A DNA stretch of 28,535 nucleotides from Bacteroidota bacterium (lineage in GTDB: Bacteria > Bacteroidota > Ignavibacteria > T3Sed10-11). This document shows, one piece after another, positions 6,269-14,826 of the stretch (position 1 is the stretch's first letter; every line of letters begins with the position of its first letter). The notes below the pieces were generated by a model, which saw only the letters and a program-made list of their open reading frames with translations, was not told the DNA's origin and searched no databases. The stretch lies in assembly GCA_007128495.1 (NCBI GenBank), contig SKXH01000115.1, positions 1-28,535 on the forward strand, written 5' to 3'. The position numbers were made by a program, and so were the translations under genes.

Positions 6269-7948
6269 TTAATATCCTTGTATGCCGCCGCCGCTATAGA
6301 GCGACGAGGCGCCGTAAAGTTGTTCGTTGTGTCGTGCAATTGCCACCACCCTGCCTGAAACCCGGCGGCGAACGGGTGTGTGGCCCAAACTGCGGAGCTG
6401 CCATAGCTGAGGGAACGATATCGAATTCGACAGATACTCGATACGGTCGGGCTGCCACTGATGATGAAAAGCCGGCGTCCCGACAGCTTCGTTAATATGC
6501 ATATTGAAATCGATCGTGTTGGAAACAACCTGTAACACCGACGTGATAATACGCGGTCCGCCGCGTGCACCCACAACCAGAACCGGTTCATCATTATAGA
6601 CGACTATCGTGGGTGTCATAGAGCTGACCATTCGCTTACCCGGTTCTATTTTATTCGCTACCGAAGCCATCAAACCGAATTGATCACGCACACCGGGCTG
6701 CAGTGAAAAATCATTCATCTCATTATTGAGCATAAATCCTGCACCGCGCACGAGAAGTCTCGAACCGAATAAACTATTAATGGTCGTGGTAACACTCACG
6801 GCCATACCGTTTTCGTCAATCACGCTGTAATGAGTTGTCTCGGTTCCTTCATCGCGTGCGGCAGCTTCATCCACTCCGGCTGCCCGGTCGGGATCTATGG
6901 TTTGAAACCTGCTCCGGTTGTATTCTTCGGATAAAAGCATTTCCTTCGGTATATCCACAAAATCCGGATCGCCGATATATGCATTGCGGTCCGCGAAGGC
7001 GCGCTTCATTACTTCCGCGAGCAAATGAACATGTTCCGTTGAGCTGTGTCTGTACCCGGAAAGGTCTACGTGTTCAAGCATGTGCAGCATTTGAACGAGT
7101 GCGATGCCGCCGCTGCTCGGCGGTCCCATAGTTATTATTTCATGTCCGCGATATAGACCCCGCACCGGTTCACGTTCAACGGCCTGGTAATTTTCGAGAT
7201 CGCTATGGATGATCCAGCCGTCATGACGATCCATAGTCTCGACGATCAGATCTGCGGTTTCACCGCGGTAAAAACCGTCTCTGCCGTTATCGCGCACCCT
7301 TTCGAGCACCCGCGCAAGATCGGGTTGATAAAATCTGTCGCCGGCTTTAAACGGTTGTTCGCCGGGAAAATAAACTTCCGCGGTTTCGGGGAACCGGGTC
7401 AACCTCTGCCGCAGCGAATTGATTGTCCGCACATCGGAAGTACGAAGAATGAAACCCACTTGCGCGAGATTGATTGCAGGATTCAGCAGACTCGATAAGG
7501 AGATGCTTCCGTACTGCTCCCATGCTTTCAACAAACCGGCAACACTGCCCGGCACACCGGACGCCCTTGCGCCTACCAAGCTCCAATCGCGTCGCAGATT
7601 GCCATCTTCATCTATGTATACATCTTCGTGGGCAGCGGCGGGAGCCGTTTCGCGATAGTCGATAGTTGTAGCGGTACCGTCCGGAAAACGGATAGTCATA
7701 AAACCTCCGCCGCCTATATTGCCGGCTTCCGGATAAACTACAGCGAGCGCAAAACCGACGGCTACTGCTGCATCGACGGCATTGCCGCCCTGCCGGAGAA
7801 CATCCAGACCGACCCGCGATGCAAGTGCATGCTCGCTGGCTACCATTGCATTGCGGGAATGGCCGACTTCACCGAGTCCCTGACTGAAAAGCACCGGAGA
7901 AAGGTTGACAAGAAAAAACAATAATACGAAACAACGTTTAAGAAACAT
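6269..7948 (-). CDS. ggt: Gamma-glutamyltranspeptidase, secreted
   Basis: This N-terminal nucleophile hydrolase cleaves gamma-glutamyl bonds in glutathione-like peptides and glutamine outside the cytoplasm. A signal peptide (MFLKRCFVLLFFLVNLSPVL, cleavage near FSQ) starts the 559-residue precursor, the normal family length. The large subunit contains LRQGGNAVDAAVA and the substrate-binding arginine R99 in DYRETAP. The self-cleavage site is the TTHYSV motif at residues 371-376; T371 becomes the N-terminus of the small subunit and the nucleophile. Downstream NNEMNDF, MVSSMTPTIV and GARGGPRIITS blocks are intact. The gene is 23 bases after the GldE/CorC-like gene and 5 bases before the PH-like gene, so the three probably form one transcript. 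Since the organism appears to make bacillithiol rather than glutathione, the likely role is scavenging peptide-derived glutamate and amino acids. Confidence 0.95.
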   Translation of the reverse strand: MFLKRCFVLLFFLVNLSPVLFSQGLGEVGHSRNAMVASEHALASRVGLDVLRQGGNAVDAAVAVGFALAVVYPEAGNIGGGGFMTIRFPDGTATTIDYRETAPAAAHEDVYIDEDGNLRRDWSLVGARASGVPGSVAGLLKAWEQYGSISLSSLLNPAINLAQVGFILRTSDVRTINSLRQRLTRFPETAEVYFPGEQPFKAGDRFYQPDLARVLERVRDNGRDGFYRGETADLIVETMDRHDGWIIHSDLENYQAVEREPVRGLYRGHEIITMGPPSSGGIALVQMLHMLEHVDLSGYRHSSTEHVHLLAEVMKRAFADRNAYIGDPDFVDIPKEMLLSEEYNRSRFQTIDPDRAAGVDEAAARDEGTETTHYSVIDENGMAVSVTTTINSLFGSRLLVRGAGFMLNNEMNDFSLQPGVRDQFGLMASVANKIEPGKRMVSSMTPTIVVYNDEPVLVVGARGGPRIITSVLQVVSNTIDFNMHINEAVGTPAFHHQWQPDRIEYLSNSISFPQLWQLRSLGHTPVRRRVSGRVVAIARHNEQLYGASSLYSGGGIQGY

Positions 7949-7971
7949 ATATTTACTCTAATAAATTATAA

Positions 7972-9306
7972 TTATTCTTCTTTTTGCTCTGCAACAAACT
8001 CCCGTTTATCGATAACGCGCACGCGGGTAATCCGCCGGTCGCGAACCCGTTCGACTATAAATTCGAGACCGTAGTAACTAAACCGTTGTCCCTTCTCCGG
8101 GATTTTCCCGAGATGGGTAAATAAAAAACCCCCGAGTGTATCGTAGTCCACATCATCGCGGGTAAACTGAAGTTCAAATAATTCTTCCACTTCGTGAATA
8201 CTTATCGTCGGATTGAAAAGGTATTCACGATCGGTAACTTTTTTATATGAGGGAGTTTCACGATCATGTTCATCGCGGATATCTCCCACGATTTCCTCAA
8301 TGATATCTTCGAGCGTAACAAGTCCCGACACACCGCCGTACTCGTCGACCACAAGCGCGATGTGGGTTTTCTTGAATTGAAATTCCCGCAACAGATCTTC
8401 GACCTGCTTGCTTTCGGGCACGAACAGTGCTTCACGTACGAGAGATTTTAATGTTGTTTTCACTTTTTTCTTACTTTTTCGTAAGAAGGGTAAAAGATCC
8501 TTTGCATACAAAATTCCTTTTATATCGTCGGGATGATCATCATACACCGGAATACGTGAATGACCGCTTTCGCGTATTAACTCCATAGCATCGCTGATCG
8601 GTGTGTCGGCTTTCAGCGTTACCATATCCACACGCGATCCCATAATTTCCCGCACGGTTGTATCACCGAAATCGACGACGCTCTGTATCATACTGCTTTC
8701 GTCATGTTTCAGGGTACCGTGTTGTGTGCCGACTTCTGCCAGGGTTTTTAATTCGTCGCCCGATATTGCTTTTTGGAGTTTTTCAGTCCGGAATACCTTT
8801 TGCGTTAAAACAGCGAACCACGTTAAAAAATCTGAAACAGGAAATAATATCGAATACATTGCGCTCATCGGATAGGAAGCAACGCGTGCAAATTCGAGCG
8901 GTCGTTTGGAAGCGAACACCTTCGGAGTAATTTCGCTGAAGAGCAGAATGAGAAAGGTAATAATGATAACTTCGGCAGTAATCGCAATAGCGGGATTTAT
9001 TCCCGTAATATCAGCCAGCCGCAGTGCAAGCACTGCGGCCGTGATTGCTATCCCAACATTCACAATAGTATTACTGATCAGTATCGTTACCAGAAGTTTT
9101 CGCGGTCGTTCAAGCAATACACGGATCCTCTTATCTGCTTTTCGGTACCGGGTGTCGCTCAATTGTAAGACCTGTTTTTTAAGCGAGAAAAAAGCCACCT
9201 CGGAACCGGAAAAGAAACCGGACACAACGAGCAATACAACAATAACAATAATCGATATGAGGATATCTGTTTCCAAGTTACTCTGTTGGGTATCGTGTCT
9301 GTACAC
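7972..9306 (-). CDS. GldE/CorC-type membrane protein with CNNM, CBS pair and transporter-associated domain
   Basis: About 444 residues in the usual order: CNNM (DUF21) membrane domain with four hydrophobic helices to about residue 190 and the SGFFSGSEVAFFSL signature near its start; two CBS domains (REIMGSRVDMVTLKADTPIS and, later, HIALVVDEYGGVSGLVTLED) to about 345; and a CorC_HlyC domain (DTLGGFLFTHLGKIPEKGQ) at the end. Members are implicated in Mg/Co ion homeostasis; in Bacteroidota the ssb-linked copy is called GldE and is tied to gliding. ssb lies directly upstream, matching that order, though nothing shows that this organism glides. The open frame begins with GTG 9306; TTG 9276, just before the first membrane helix, is an alternative. 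Neither has a clear ribosome site. Confidence 0.88.
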   Translation of the reverse strand: MYRHDTQQSNLETDILISIIVIVVLLVVSGFFSGSEVAFFSLKKQVLQLSDTRYRKADKRIRVLLERPRKLLVTILISNTIVNVGIAITAAVLALRLADITGINPAIAITAEVIIITFLILLFSEITPKVFASKRPLEFARVASYPMSAMYSILFPVSDFLTWFAVLTQKVFRTEKLQKAISGDELKTLAEVGTQHGTLKHDESSMIQSVVDFGDTTVREIMGSRVDMVTLKADTPISDAMELIRESGHSRIPVYDDHPDDIKGILYAKDLLPFLRKSKKKVKTTLKSLVREALFVPESKQVEDLLREFQFKKTHIALVVDEYGGVSGLVTLEDIIEEIVGDIRDEHDRETPSYKKVTDREYLFNPTISIHEVEELFELQFTRDDVDYDTLGGFLFTHLGKIPEKGQRFSYYGLEFIVERVRDRRITRVRVIDKREFVAEQKEE

Positions 9307-9407
9307 GATGTATATAAACCATCACAACATACACGGTGCCAGACGTTCCTGTATTATATCGGTTGTCGGTTCTCCAAGCCGTTTTCTGTAACACTGATGC
9401 AGAGCAA

Positions 9408-9842
9408 TTAAAAAGGTAAATCCTCTTCCTTTTCCGATTGCTGTCCGGGTTCATTCACCGATGATGCCTGTGCCGAACCTCCTCCGCCCGACGCGCCTGC
9501 ACCACCCGGACCTCCTAACATTATCATCTCGGTAGCAACGACTTCGGTGAAATACTTCTTGACGCCGTTTTTATCGTCGTAACTACGGGTTTGTATACGG
9601 CCTTCGAGATATACCTGCTTCCCTTTCTTCAGCCACTCTCCTGCAATTTCTGCAAGTTTTGCCCACATGACAATATTATGCCATTCGGTGCGTTCCTGCA
9701 GATTGCCGTCCTGGTCTTTCCACGTTTCGTTTGTTGCAATGCTGAAGTTTGCAACTGCGACCCCGTTGGATGTGTATCGCAATTCGGGATCTTTACCAAG
9801 ATGCCCGATGAGCATCACTTTGTTTAAGCTTCTTGTTGCCAT
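9408..9842 (-). CDS. ssb: Single-stranded DNA-binding protein
   Basis: Binds single-stranded DNA during replication, recombination and repair and recruits partners through its tail. The 144-residue protein has the OB-fold landmarks LNKVMLIGHLGKDPELRYT, then WHNIVMWAKLAE and KKGKQVYLEGRIQTRSY; a Gly/Ala/Ser/Gln-rich linker from about residue 110; and the acidic tip EEDLPF that docks repair enzymes. The start is well set by a near-perfect ribosome site. It lies 46 bases after the Xaa-Pro aminopeptidase gene and about 100 bases before the GldE/CorC-like gene. Confidence 0.97.
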   Translation of the reverse strand: MATRSLNKVMLIGHLGKDPELRYTSNGVAVANFSIATNETWKDQDGNLQERTEWHNIVMWAKLAEIAGEWLKKGKQVYLEGRIQTRSYDDKNGVKKYFTEVVATEMIMLGGPGGAGASGGGGSAQASSVNEPGQQSEKEEDLPF

Positions 9843-9848
9843 AGATTT

Positions 9849-9856
9849 CCTCCTTT
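9849..9856 (-). promoter_or_regulatory. Strong Shine-Dalgarno site of ssb
   Basis: The minus strand reads AAAGGAGG six bases before the ssb ATG, the strongest ribosome site I saw in the window. Only gap (AAGGAGG, 15833-15827) comes close, which suggests that these two abundant proteins use SD-driven initiation while many neighbours do not. Confidence 0.7.
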
Positions 9857-9888
9857 GTTTTTATTGATCGATGATATGGCTTGGAGTT

Positions 9889-11259
9889 TTAATATCTATT
9901 TATCGTGCTGTTTTTCATCAATCGTTCGATTTCATCGGCAGCGCGGGGTAGTGCATCCGATATATGTACCGATCCATTCTCTGTTACAATAAACATATCC
10001 TCAATGCGCACACCGATTTCCTCTTCCGGTATATAAATACCGGGTTCGATGGTAATGACATCTCCGGCTTGAAGCGGCGCGTGCTCGGAGCCGACGTCGT
10101 GTACTTCAAGTCCGACAAAGTGACTTATCCCGTGAATAAAGTATCGCCCCAATGAGCGGCCGTCTTTATCGCTGCCGTGCGAGTCGATATAATTATATGC
10201 AATTTTTCTTAAATCGAAAATAGACAATCCCGGACGCAGTTCGTCCATCACCGCTTCCTGCGCACCCAGCACAATATCATATATCTCCCTCTGGCGATCG
10301 GTAAAAGTACCGTTCACCGGATATGTTCGTGTAATATCCGCACAATAGAAACCGTACTTTGCGCCGATATCGACGACCACAACATCGCCGTCCTCCATTT
10401 GCCTGAGGTTCTGGTCATAATGTAAAACCGTTGAAAAGAATCCCGAGCCGACTATCGGAGGGAAGGCAATATCCTCCGCGCCGTTTTTACGGAAGGTGTA
10501 TTCCGCCATCGCTTGTACTTCATATTCATACACACCGGGTCGAATTACCTGAGCGAGGTTCCGGTGTGCGTCGAGCGTAATATCGACGGCTCTCTGAAGC
10601 AGGCGAACTTCCTCTTCCGATTTATTTCGCCGCATATCGACAAGGTCGTCGTATAAATTATTGATGGAAAGTGTCGGTACACTCTCGCGCAACGAAGCTG
10701 CCAGATCGTGTTCAAACGAACTTGTTCCCTCGAATATAAGATGAAGCTCCTTTCCCGCTTGCAGATGTGAGATAAGTACTTCATGCCACGAAGGTACCGG
10801 CCGTCTGCGATGATCAAGAACTATTTCGCCTCCTCCGGTGGCACGGATATCTTCGATGCCGGTATACTCAACGGCATCATCGCCGGGTCCGAGCTTCGGT
10901 CCCGTCCATCGTTCAAGGGGTTTATTGCGTTCGGGTATGAATAAAATTTCTTTGTCTTCGGCAGGCAGCAGCATCAACACCGCTTCGGGGATCTCAACAC
11001 CGGTAAAATAGAAAAAATTCTTTTCCTGTGAAAAGGTACCGACATCGCCGTAACCGCGATCGTCGCCTCGTCCTACAAGAACAATAATGCCGTCACCCGC
11101 ACGGTGCATTAATTCCTGGCGTCGCTGTTGGTATTCTTCGAGCGGACTACGATCGACAATGTACGTTCCGCTGCGATACTCTAAAGGGATATCCTGTGCA
11201 ACAAGAGAAAATGCCGCTGCTACTGCAAGTAATAAGAGAGAGAGAGTTTTATATTTCAT
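9889..11259 (-). CDS. Secreted Xaa-Pro aminopeptidase (M24B)
   Basis: Removes an N-terminal residue preceding proline. The 456-residue protein has a signal peptide (hydrophobic residues 5-19, ending near VAQD), then an N-terminal AMP_N domain with SQEKNFFYFTGVEIPEAVL, and a pita-bread catalytic domain. All five metal ligands are present: D297 in VVVDIGAKYG, D308 in CADITRTYP, H380 in HGISHFVGLEVHD, E405 in TIEPGIY and E420 in GVRIED. Export distinguishes it from cytoplasmic PepP and suggests digestion of external proline-containing peptides. A (AG)6 dinucleotide run lies in codons 5-9 of the signal peptide. It is transcribed with ssb downstream (46-base gap); ispG ends 46 bases upstream. Confidence 0.93.
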   Translation of the reverse strand: MKYKTLSLLLLAVAAAFSLVAQDIPLEYRSGTYIVDRSPLEEYQQRRQELMHRAGDGIIVLVGRGDDRGYGDVGTFSQEKNFFYFTGVEIPEAVLMLLPAEDKEILFIPERNKPLERWTGPKLGPGDDAVEYTGIEDIRATGGGEIVLDHRRRPVPSWHEVLISHLQAGKELHLIFEGTSSFEHDLAASLRESVPTLSINNLYDDLVDMRRNKSEEEVRLLQRAVDITLDAHRNLAQVIRPGVYEYEVQAMAEYTFRKNGAEDIAFPPIVGSGFFSTVLHYDQNLRQMEDGDVVVVDIGAKYGFYCADITRTYPVNGTFTDRQREIYDIVLGAQEAVMDELRPGLSIFDLRKIAYNYIDSHGSDKDGRSLGRYFIHGISHFVGLEVHDVGSEHAPLQAGDVITIEPGIYIPEEEIGVRIEDMFIVTENGSVHISDALPRAADEIERLMKNSTINRY

Positions 11260-11305
11260 CGATTGAATCTACGGAATGTGAACGAAAAAATAAGTACCCG
11301 AAACA

Positions 11306-12463
11306 TCACACAGAAATCGTGGTCTGTTTCTCCTCCTCATCGGGTTGAAAGTTCGTGACTTCTTCTATAACCGCCTGGACAATATCTTCCTCTTTTACCC
11401 GGCGAAGAACTTCGCCCTTGCGGTAAAGGATCGCGACGCCGTTGCCGGCAGCAACACCGATATCCGCTTCGCTTGCTTCACCCGGTCCGTTCACCACGCA
11501 TCCAAGCACTGCAACCTTGACCGGTTTTTTGAGGTGACCGAGTGCATTTTCGAGCTGCTCCATAATGCCGAACAGGTCGACCTCAAGCCGGCCGCATGTC
11601 GGACACGCGATAAGTTCAACATTACGCGATGCGAGTCCGAGCGACCGCAAAATATCTTTTCCGACTTCAACTTCTTTTTCGGGCTGATCGGTGAGCGAAA
11701 CGCGGATCGTATCGCCGATACCTTCGGCGAGCAGAGTACCGATCCCGACCGATGATTTAATGGTGCCGATACGTGTTGTTCCCGCCTCGGTAACTCCGAG
11801 GTGCAGCGGATAATCCGTTCGCTCGGCAATCAATCGATATGCCTCGATCATTAAACGGACATCGGTCGACTTTACGGATATTATAACATCACCGAACCCG
11901 AAATCCTCGCATATTTGTGCATGGCGCATTGCGCTTTCGTAAAGCGCTTCCGGCGTCGGATACCCGTACTTATCAAGAATATCCTCTTCAAGCGAACCGC
12001 TGTTCACGCCGATACGTATCGGTGTGTTGTTCTCTTTCGCAGCGCCGAGCACCTGATGGATGCGATCGATCTTGCCGATATTGCCCGGGTTTATGCGAAC
12101 CTTGGCTACCTTAGCTTTTAATGCTTCAAGTGCAAATACGTGGTTAAAATGTATATCCGCAACTATCGGAATGTTCGTTTGATTAACGATCTCGTGCATT
12201 GCTTGAGCGGCTTCTTTATCATTAACGGTCACACGAACGATATCTACACCCGCTTCCTCACAGCGGTTGATCTGCGACACGGTTGCATCGATATCGGAGG
12301 TCTTCGTCTTGGTCATAGTCTGAACGGAGACCGGTGAACCTCCACCAACGGGAATCGAACCGACATGTACCGGACGCGTTTTCCTGCGCCTGAACGGTGC
12401 GGTTGCAATCGGCTGCTCATCGTTGTTGTTATTAGTCGCTATGGGCAATACAGGATTTTTCAT
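11306..12463 (-). CDS. ispG: 4-hydroxy-3-methylbut-2-enyl diphosphate synthase
   Basis: Catalyses the penultimate step of the MEP isoprenoid pathway, converting MEcPP to HMBPP with a [4Fe-4S] cluster. The three cluster cysteines are C287 and C290 (ACPTCGR) and C322 (GCVVNGPGEA), with E329 as the fourth ligand. The N-terminal TIM barrel is recognised by VGGGSPVSVQTMT and RVTVNDKEAA. At 385 residues it is the short two-domain form without the large central insertion found in many Bacteroidota and Chlorobi, which is useful for placing the organism. The start ATG overlaps the stop of the rhomboid gene (ATGA), so translation is probably coupled. Confidence 0.96.
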   Translation of the reverse strand: MKNPVLPIATNNNNDEQPIATAPFRRRKTRPVHVGSIPVGGGSPVSVQTMTKTKTSDIDATVSQINRCEEAGVDIVRVTVNDKEAAQAMHEIVNQTNIPIVADIHFNHVFALEALKAKVAKVRINPGNIGKIDRIHQVLGAAKENNTPIRIGVNSGSLEEDILDKYGYPTPEALYESAMRHAQICEDFGFGDVIISVKSTDVRLMIEAYRLIAERTDYPLHLGVTEAGTTRIGTIKSSVGIGTLLAEGIGDTIRVSLTDQPEKEVEVGKDILRSLGLASRNVELIACPTCGRLEVDLFGIMEQLENALGHLKKPVKVAVLGCVVNGPGEASEADIGVAAGNGVAILYRKGEVLRRVKEEDIVQAVIEEVTNFQPDEEEKQTTISV

Positions 12464-13386
12464 CTTAATTTCTGACTCGCTTCGAATAATATACGTTTCT
12501 CCTCTTCGGTTAAATTTTGGTATCCCGACTTGCTGATCTTATCGAGTATTTCATCGATACGGTCCTGATCAATGCCGGGATCTTTTTTCATCTGCTCGCG
12601 TTTACTTTTGTCTTCTTTTATATCATAATACTTCGCATCCTTAATATCGGAACCGCCCTGGTGATAGCGCAGGTTGCCCGTACTGCTCTTACGTTTGAAC
12701 CCTGAAAACCATTGCTTGACAGGCAAGGTCCCCCGATCAGCCAGGATATATATAAAGGCAACAAATGCGCCGCCGAGATGGGCAAAGTGTGCTATGCCGT
12801 CCCGCGTTCCGGAGATGCCCATGAACAAGCCGAGAATTATCAGAAAACCGACAAAATATTTTGCTTTAACCGGGAATAAGAAATACAGGAAGATCAACCT
12901 GTCGGGAAACATCATGGCGAATGCCAACAGGACCCCGTACACAGCGCCGGATGCCCCGATTGTCGGTGCGACGCCGGCAAAAATGGGTCCGATAAACATA
13001 TGAATTAAACCGGCTCCCACGCCGCAAATCAGATAGAACGTAAGAAACTTTTTGGAACCCCACATATTCTCGAGTTCCATGCCGAACATCCAGAGAATAA
13101 ACATATTAAAAAACAGATGGAACAATCCGCCGTGCATAAACAAATATGTCACCAACTGCCACGGTAAAAATCCCCATCCCAGCGGCATCAGGGCAAAAAA
13201 CCGGGTTATAATATCGGACAGCCGCGCACCACCAATAGTAAACGCACCTCCCAGCATCATCAAGAGAAAAACAACCACATTCGCGATGATGAGGGTTTTT
13301 ATTACGGGAGGAAAAAAGCTAAATCCACCGCCAAAAAAGCTCGGTCTGTAATATTGCTGGCCGCCGCCGTAGTTAGAGTATCTCAT
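12460..13386 (-). CDS. Rhomboid-family intramembrane serine protease
   Basis: Cleaves membrane proteins within or near the bilayer. The 308-residue protein has a Gly/Tyr/Phe-rich N-terminus, about six membrane helices and a soluble charged C-terminus. Catalytic features are present: HLFFNMFILW (H90, N94) in the second helix, GASGAVYG with nucleophile S146, and AHFAHLGG with the general base H203. The last 30 residues (IDEILDKISKSGYQNLTEEE, then KRILFEASQ) form the small helical tail common on FCB-group rhomboids. The gene lies upstream of ispG with a 4-base ATGA overlap. Its natural substrates are unknown. Confidence 0.93.
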   Translation of the reverse strand: MRYSNYGGGQQYYRPSFFGGGFSFFPPVIKTLIIANVVVFLLMMLGGAFTIGGARLSDIITRFFALMPLGWGFLPWQLVTYLFMHGGLFHLFFNMFILWMFGMELENMWGSKKFLTFYLICGVGAGLIHMFIGPIFAGVAPTIGASGAVYGVLLAFAMMFPDRLIFLYFLFPVKAKYFVGFLIILGLFMGISGTRDGIAHFAHLGGAFVAFIYILADRGTLPVKQWFSGFKRKSSTGNLRYHQGGSDIKDAKYYDIKEDKSKREQMKKDPGIDQDRIDEILDKISKSGYQNLTEEEKRILFEASQKLR

Positions 13387-13459
13387 AAGTTAAATAAGTT
13401 AATAAGGAATACCGATTATTTCAACAGATAACCGGTGAATTTAGTTCTAAAGAAGAAGA

Positions 13460-13494
13460 AAGGTGTAGTCCACCTTGAAGGTGGACTACACCTT
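13460..13494 (-). terminator. Long perfect hairpin after pgk
   Basis: Two 17-base arms (13460-13476 and 13478-13494) pair perfectly around a single base, 18 bases past the pgk stop. On the minus strand it is followed by TCTTCTTCTTT, so it probably ends pgk transcription. The centre (ACCTTGAAGGT) has the same TTGAA/TTCAA core as the hairpins at 1-375. Confidence 0.7.
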
Positions 13495-13511
13495 CTCCAC
13501 ACCCTGAAATT

Positions 13512-14711
13512 TCACGACTTATCGGTCAGCGCTGAAACGCCCGGCAGTTCCTTTCCTTCGAGGAACTCCAGAGATGCACCGCCGCCGGTCGATACGTGAG
13601 AAACATCCTTTTCGAGACCCAACTTGGCAATTGCTGCCGCCGAATCGCCGCCGCCGATTATTGTCGTAGCACCTTGTTTGGTTGTTTCGACAAGGAGTTT
13701 TGCTATCTCGTTGGTTCCTTGAGCAAATTTCTCCATTTCAAAAACACCCATCGGACCGTTCCACACAACGGTCTTCGCATTGAGCAGTTCTTTTTTGAAC
13801 AGATCGATCGTTTTCGGACCGATATCGAGCGCCATCCAGTCGGCTTTTATATTACCGGCATCGACTACCTCGGTTGCGGCGTCTTTCTCGAATTTATCCG
13901 CGATAACACAATCGACGGGAAACAAAATCTTAACATTCAGCTCCGCCGCTTTTTTTAATATCTCTCTTGCAAGATCGACCTTGTCTTCCTCAAGCAATGA
14001 TTTGCCGATCTCCAATCCTTCCGCTTTGAAAAATGTAAACGACATACCACCTCCGATCAATAACGCATCGACCTTATCCAATAAGTTTGTTATAACATCG
14101 ATCTTACCGGAGATTTTTGCACCGCCGAGCACGGCAACGTAGGGCCGGTCAGGGTTACTGATCGCCTTACCGAGATAGGCAAGTTCTTTTTGCATCAAAT
14201 AACCGGCTGCACATTGCTGGAAGTGTTTTGTCACACCTTCGGTCGATGCGTGGGCACGGTGCGCGCTGCCGAATGCATCGTTCACATAAATTTCGCCGAG
14301 ACGGGCAAGCTTTGCCGAAAAGTCGGGATCGTTTTTTTCTTCTTCAGCATGATAGCGTAAATTCTCAAGCAAGAGAATATCGCCGTCCTGTAATTTCGCC
14401 GCCTGATCCTCTACCTCCTTGCCGATACAATCATTCGCAAACTGAACGGGTTTACCGGCAAGCTCTTTTAATTTTTCTGAAACGGGTCGTAGACTGAATT
14501 CGGGTTTCGGTTGTCCTTTCGGGCGACCGAGGTGACTCATAAGAATAGCCCGGCCTCCTGAATCAATAATCTTTTTAATCGTTGGTAATGTTTCAACTAT
14601 CCGTGTCGCATCGGTCACTTTTTGATTATCGTCTAACGGTACATTAAAATCAACCCGAACCAACACACGTTTCCCTTTGAGTTCCAGATCTTCAATTGTT
14701 AATTTCTTCAT
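13512..14711 (-). CDS. pgk: Phosphoglycerate kinase
   Basis: Transfers a phosphate between 1,3-bisphosphoglycerate and ADP in glycolysis. The N-terminal signature KRVLVRVDFNVPL, the substrate-site ILMSHLGRPKG, the hinge RPYVAVLGGAKISGKIDV, and the nucleotide-binding GGGDSAAA and VSTGGGASLEFLEG are all intact; about 399 residues is the standard size. The frame also contains ATG 14717, but GAGGT falls immediately in front of that codon and six bases before ATG 14711, so the latter (MKKLTIED) is the better start. It lies after gap in the same direction, but a strong terminator between the two suggests a separate promoter or regulated read-through. Confidence 0.97.
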   Translation of the reverse strand: MKKLTIEDLELKGKRVLVRVDFNVPLDDNQKVTDATRIVETLPTIKKIIDSGGRAILMSHLGRPKGQPKPEFSLRPVSEKLKELAGKPVQFANDCIGKEVEDQAAKLQDGDILLLENLRYHAEEEKNDPDFSAKLARLGEIYVNDAFGSAHRAHASTEGVTKHFQQCAAGYLMQKELAYLGKAISNPDRPYVAVLGGAKISGKIDVITNLLDKVDALLIGGGMSFTFFKAEGLEIGKSLLEEDKVDLAREILKKAAELNVKILFPVDCVIADKFEKDAATEVVDAGNIKADWMALDIGPKTIDLFKKELLNAKTVVWNGPMGVFEMEKFAQGTNEIAKLLVETTKQGATTIIGGGDSAAAIAKLGLEKDVSHVSTGGGASLEFLEGKELPGVSALTDKS

Positions 14712-14775
14712 AATCATACCTCACTACATTTGGAATTTCTGGGAAATTAATTTATTGCGGGCAATGTATACTACT

Positions 14776-14813
14776 TATAAAAAAGCAGGGACAACCTGCT
14801 CGCTGTCCCTGCT
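14776..14813 (-). terminator. Rho-independent terminator of gap
   Basis: On the minus strand AGCAGGGACA (14813-14804) pairs with TGTCCCTGCT (14793-14784) around a 10-base loop and runs into TTTTTTATAA. It sits 14 bases beyond the gap stop. Confidence 0.9.
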
Positions 14814-14826
14814 CGATAACACTATT

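Noticed and set aside
8906..9391. 161-codon plus-strand frame with hydrophobic segments
   Set aside because: Antisense to the membrane domain of the GldE/CorC-like gene; hydrophobicity is a mirror effect of its codons.
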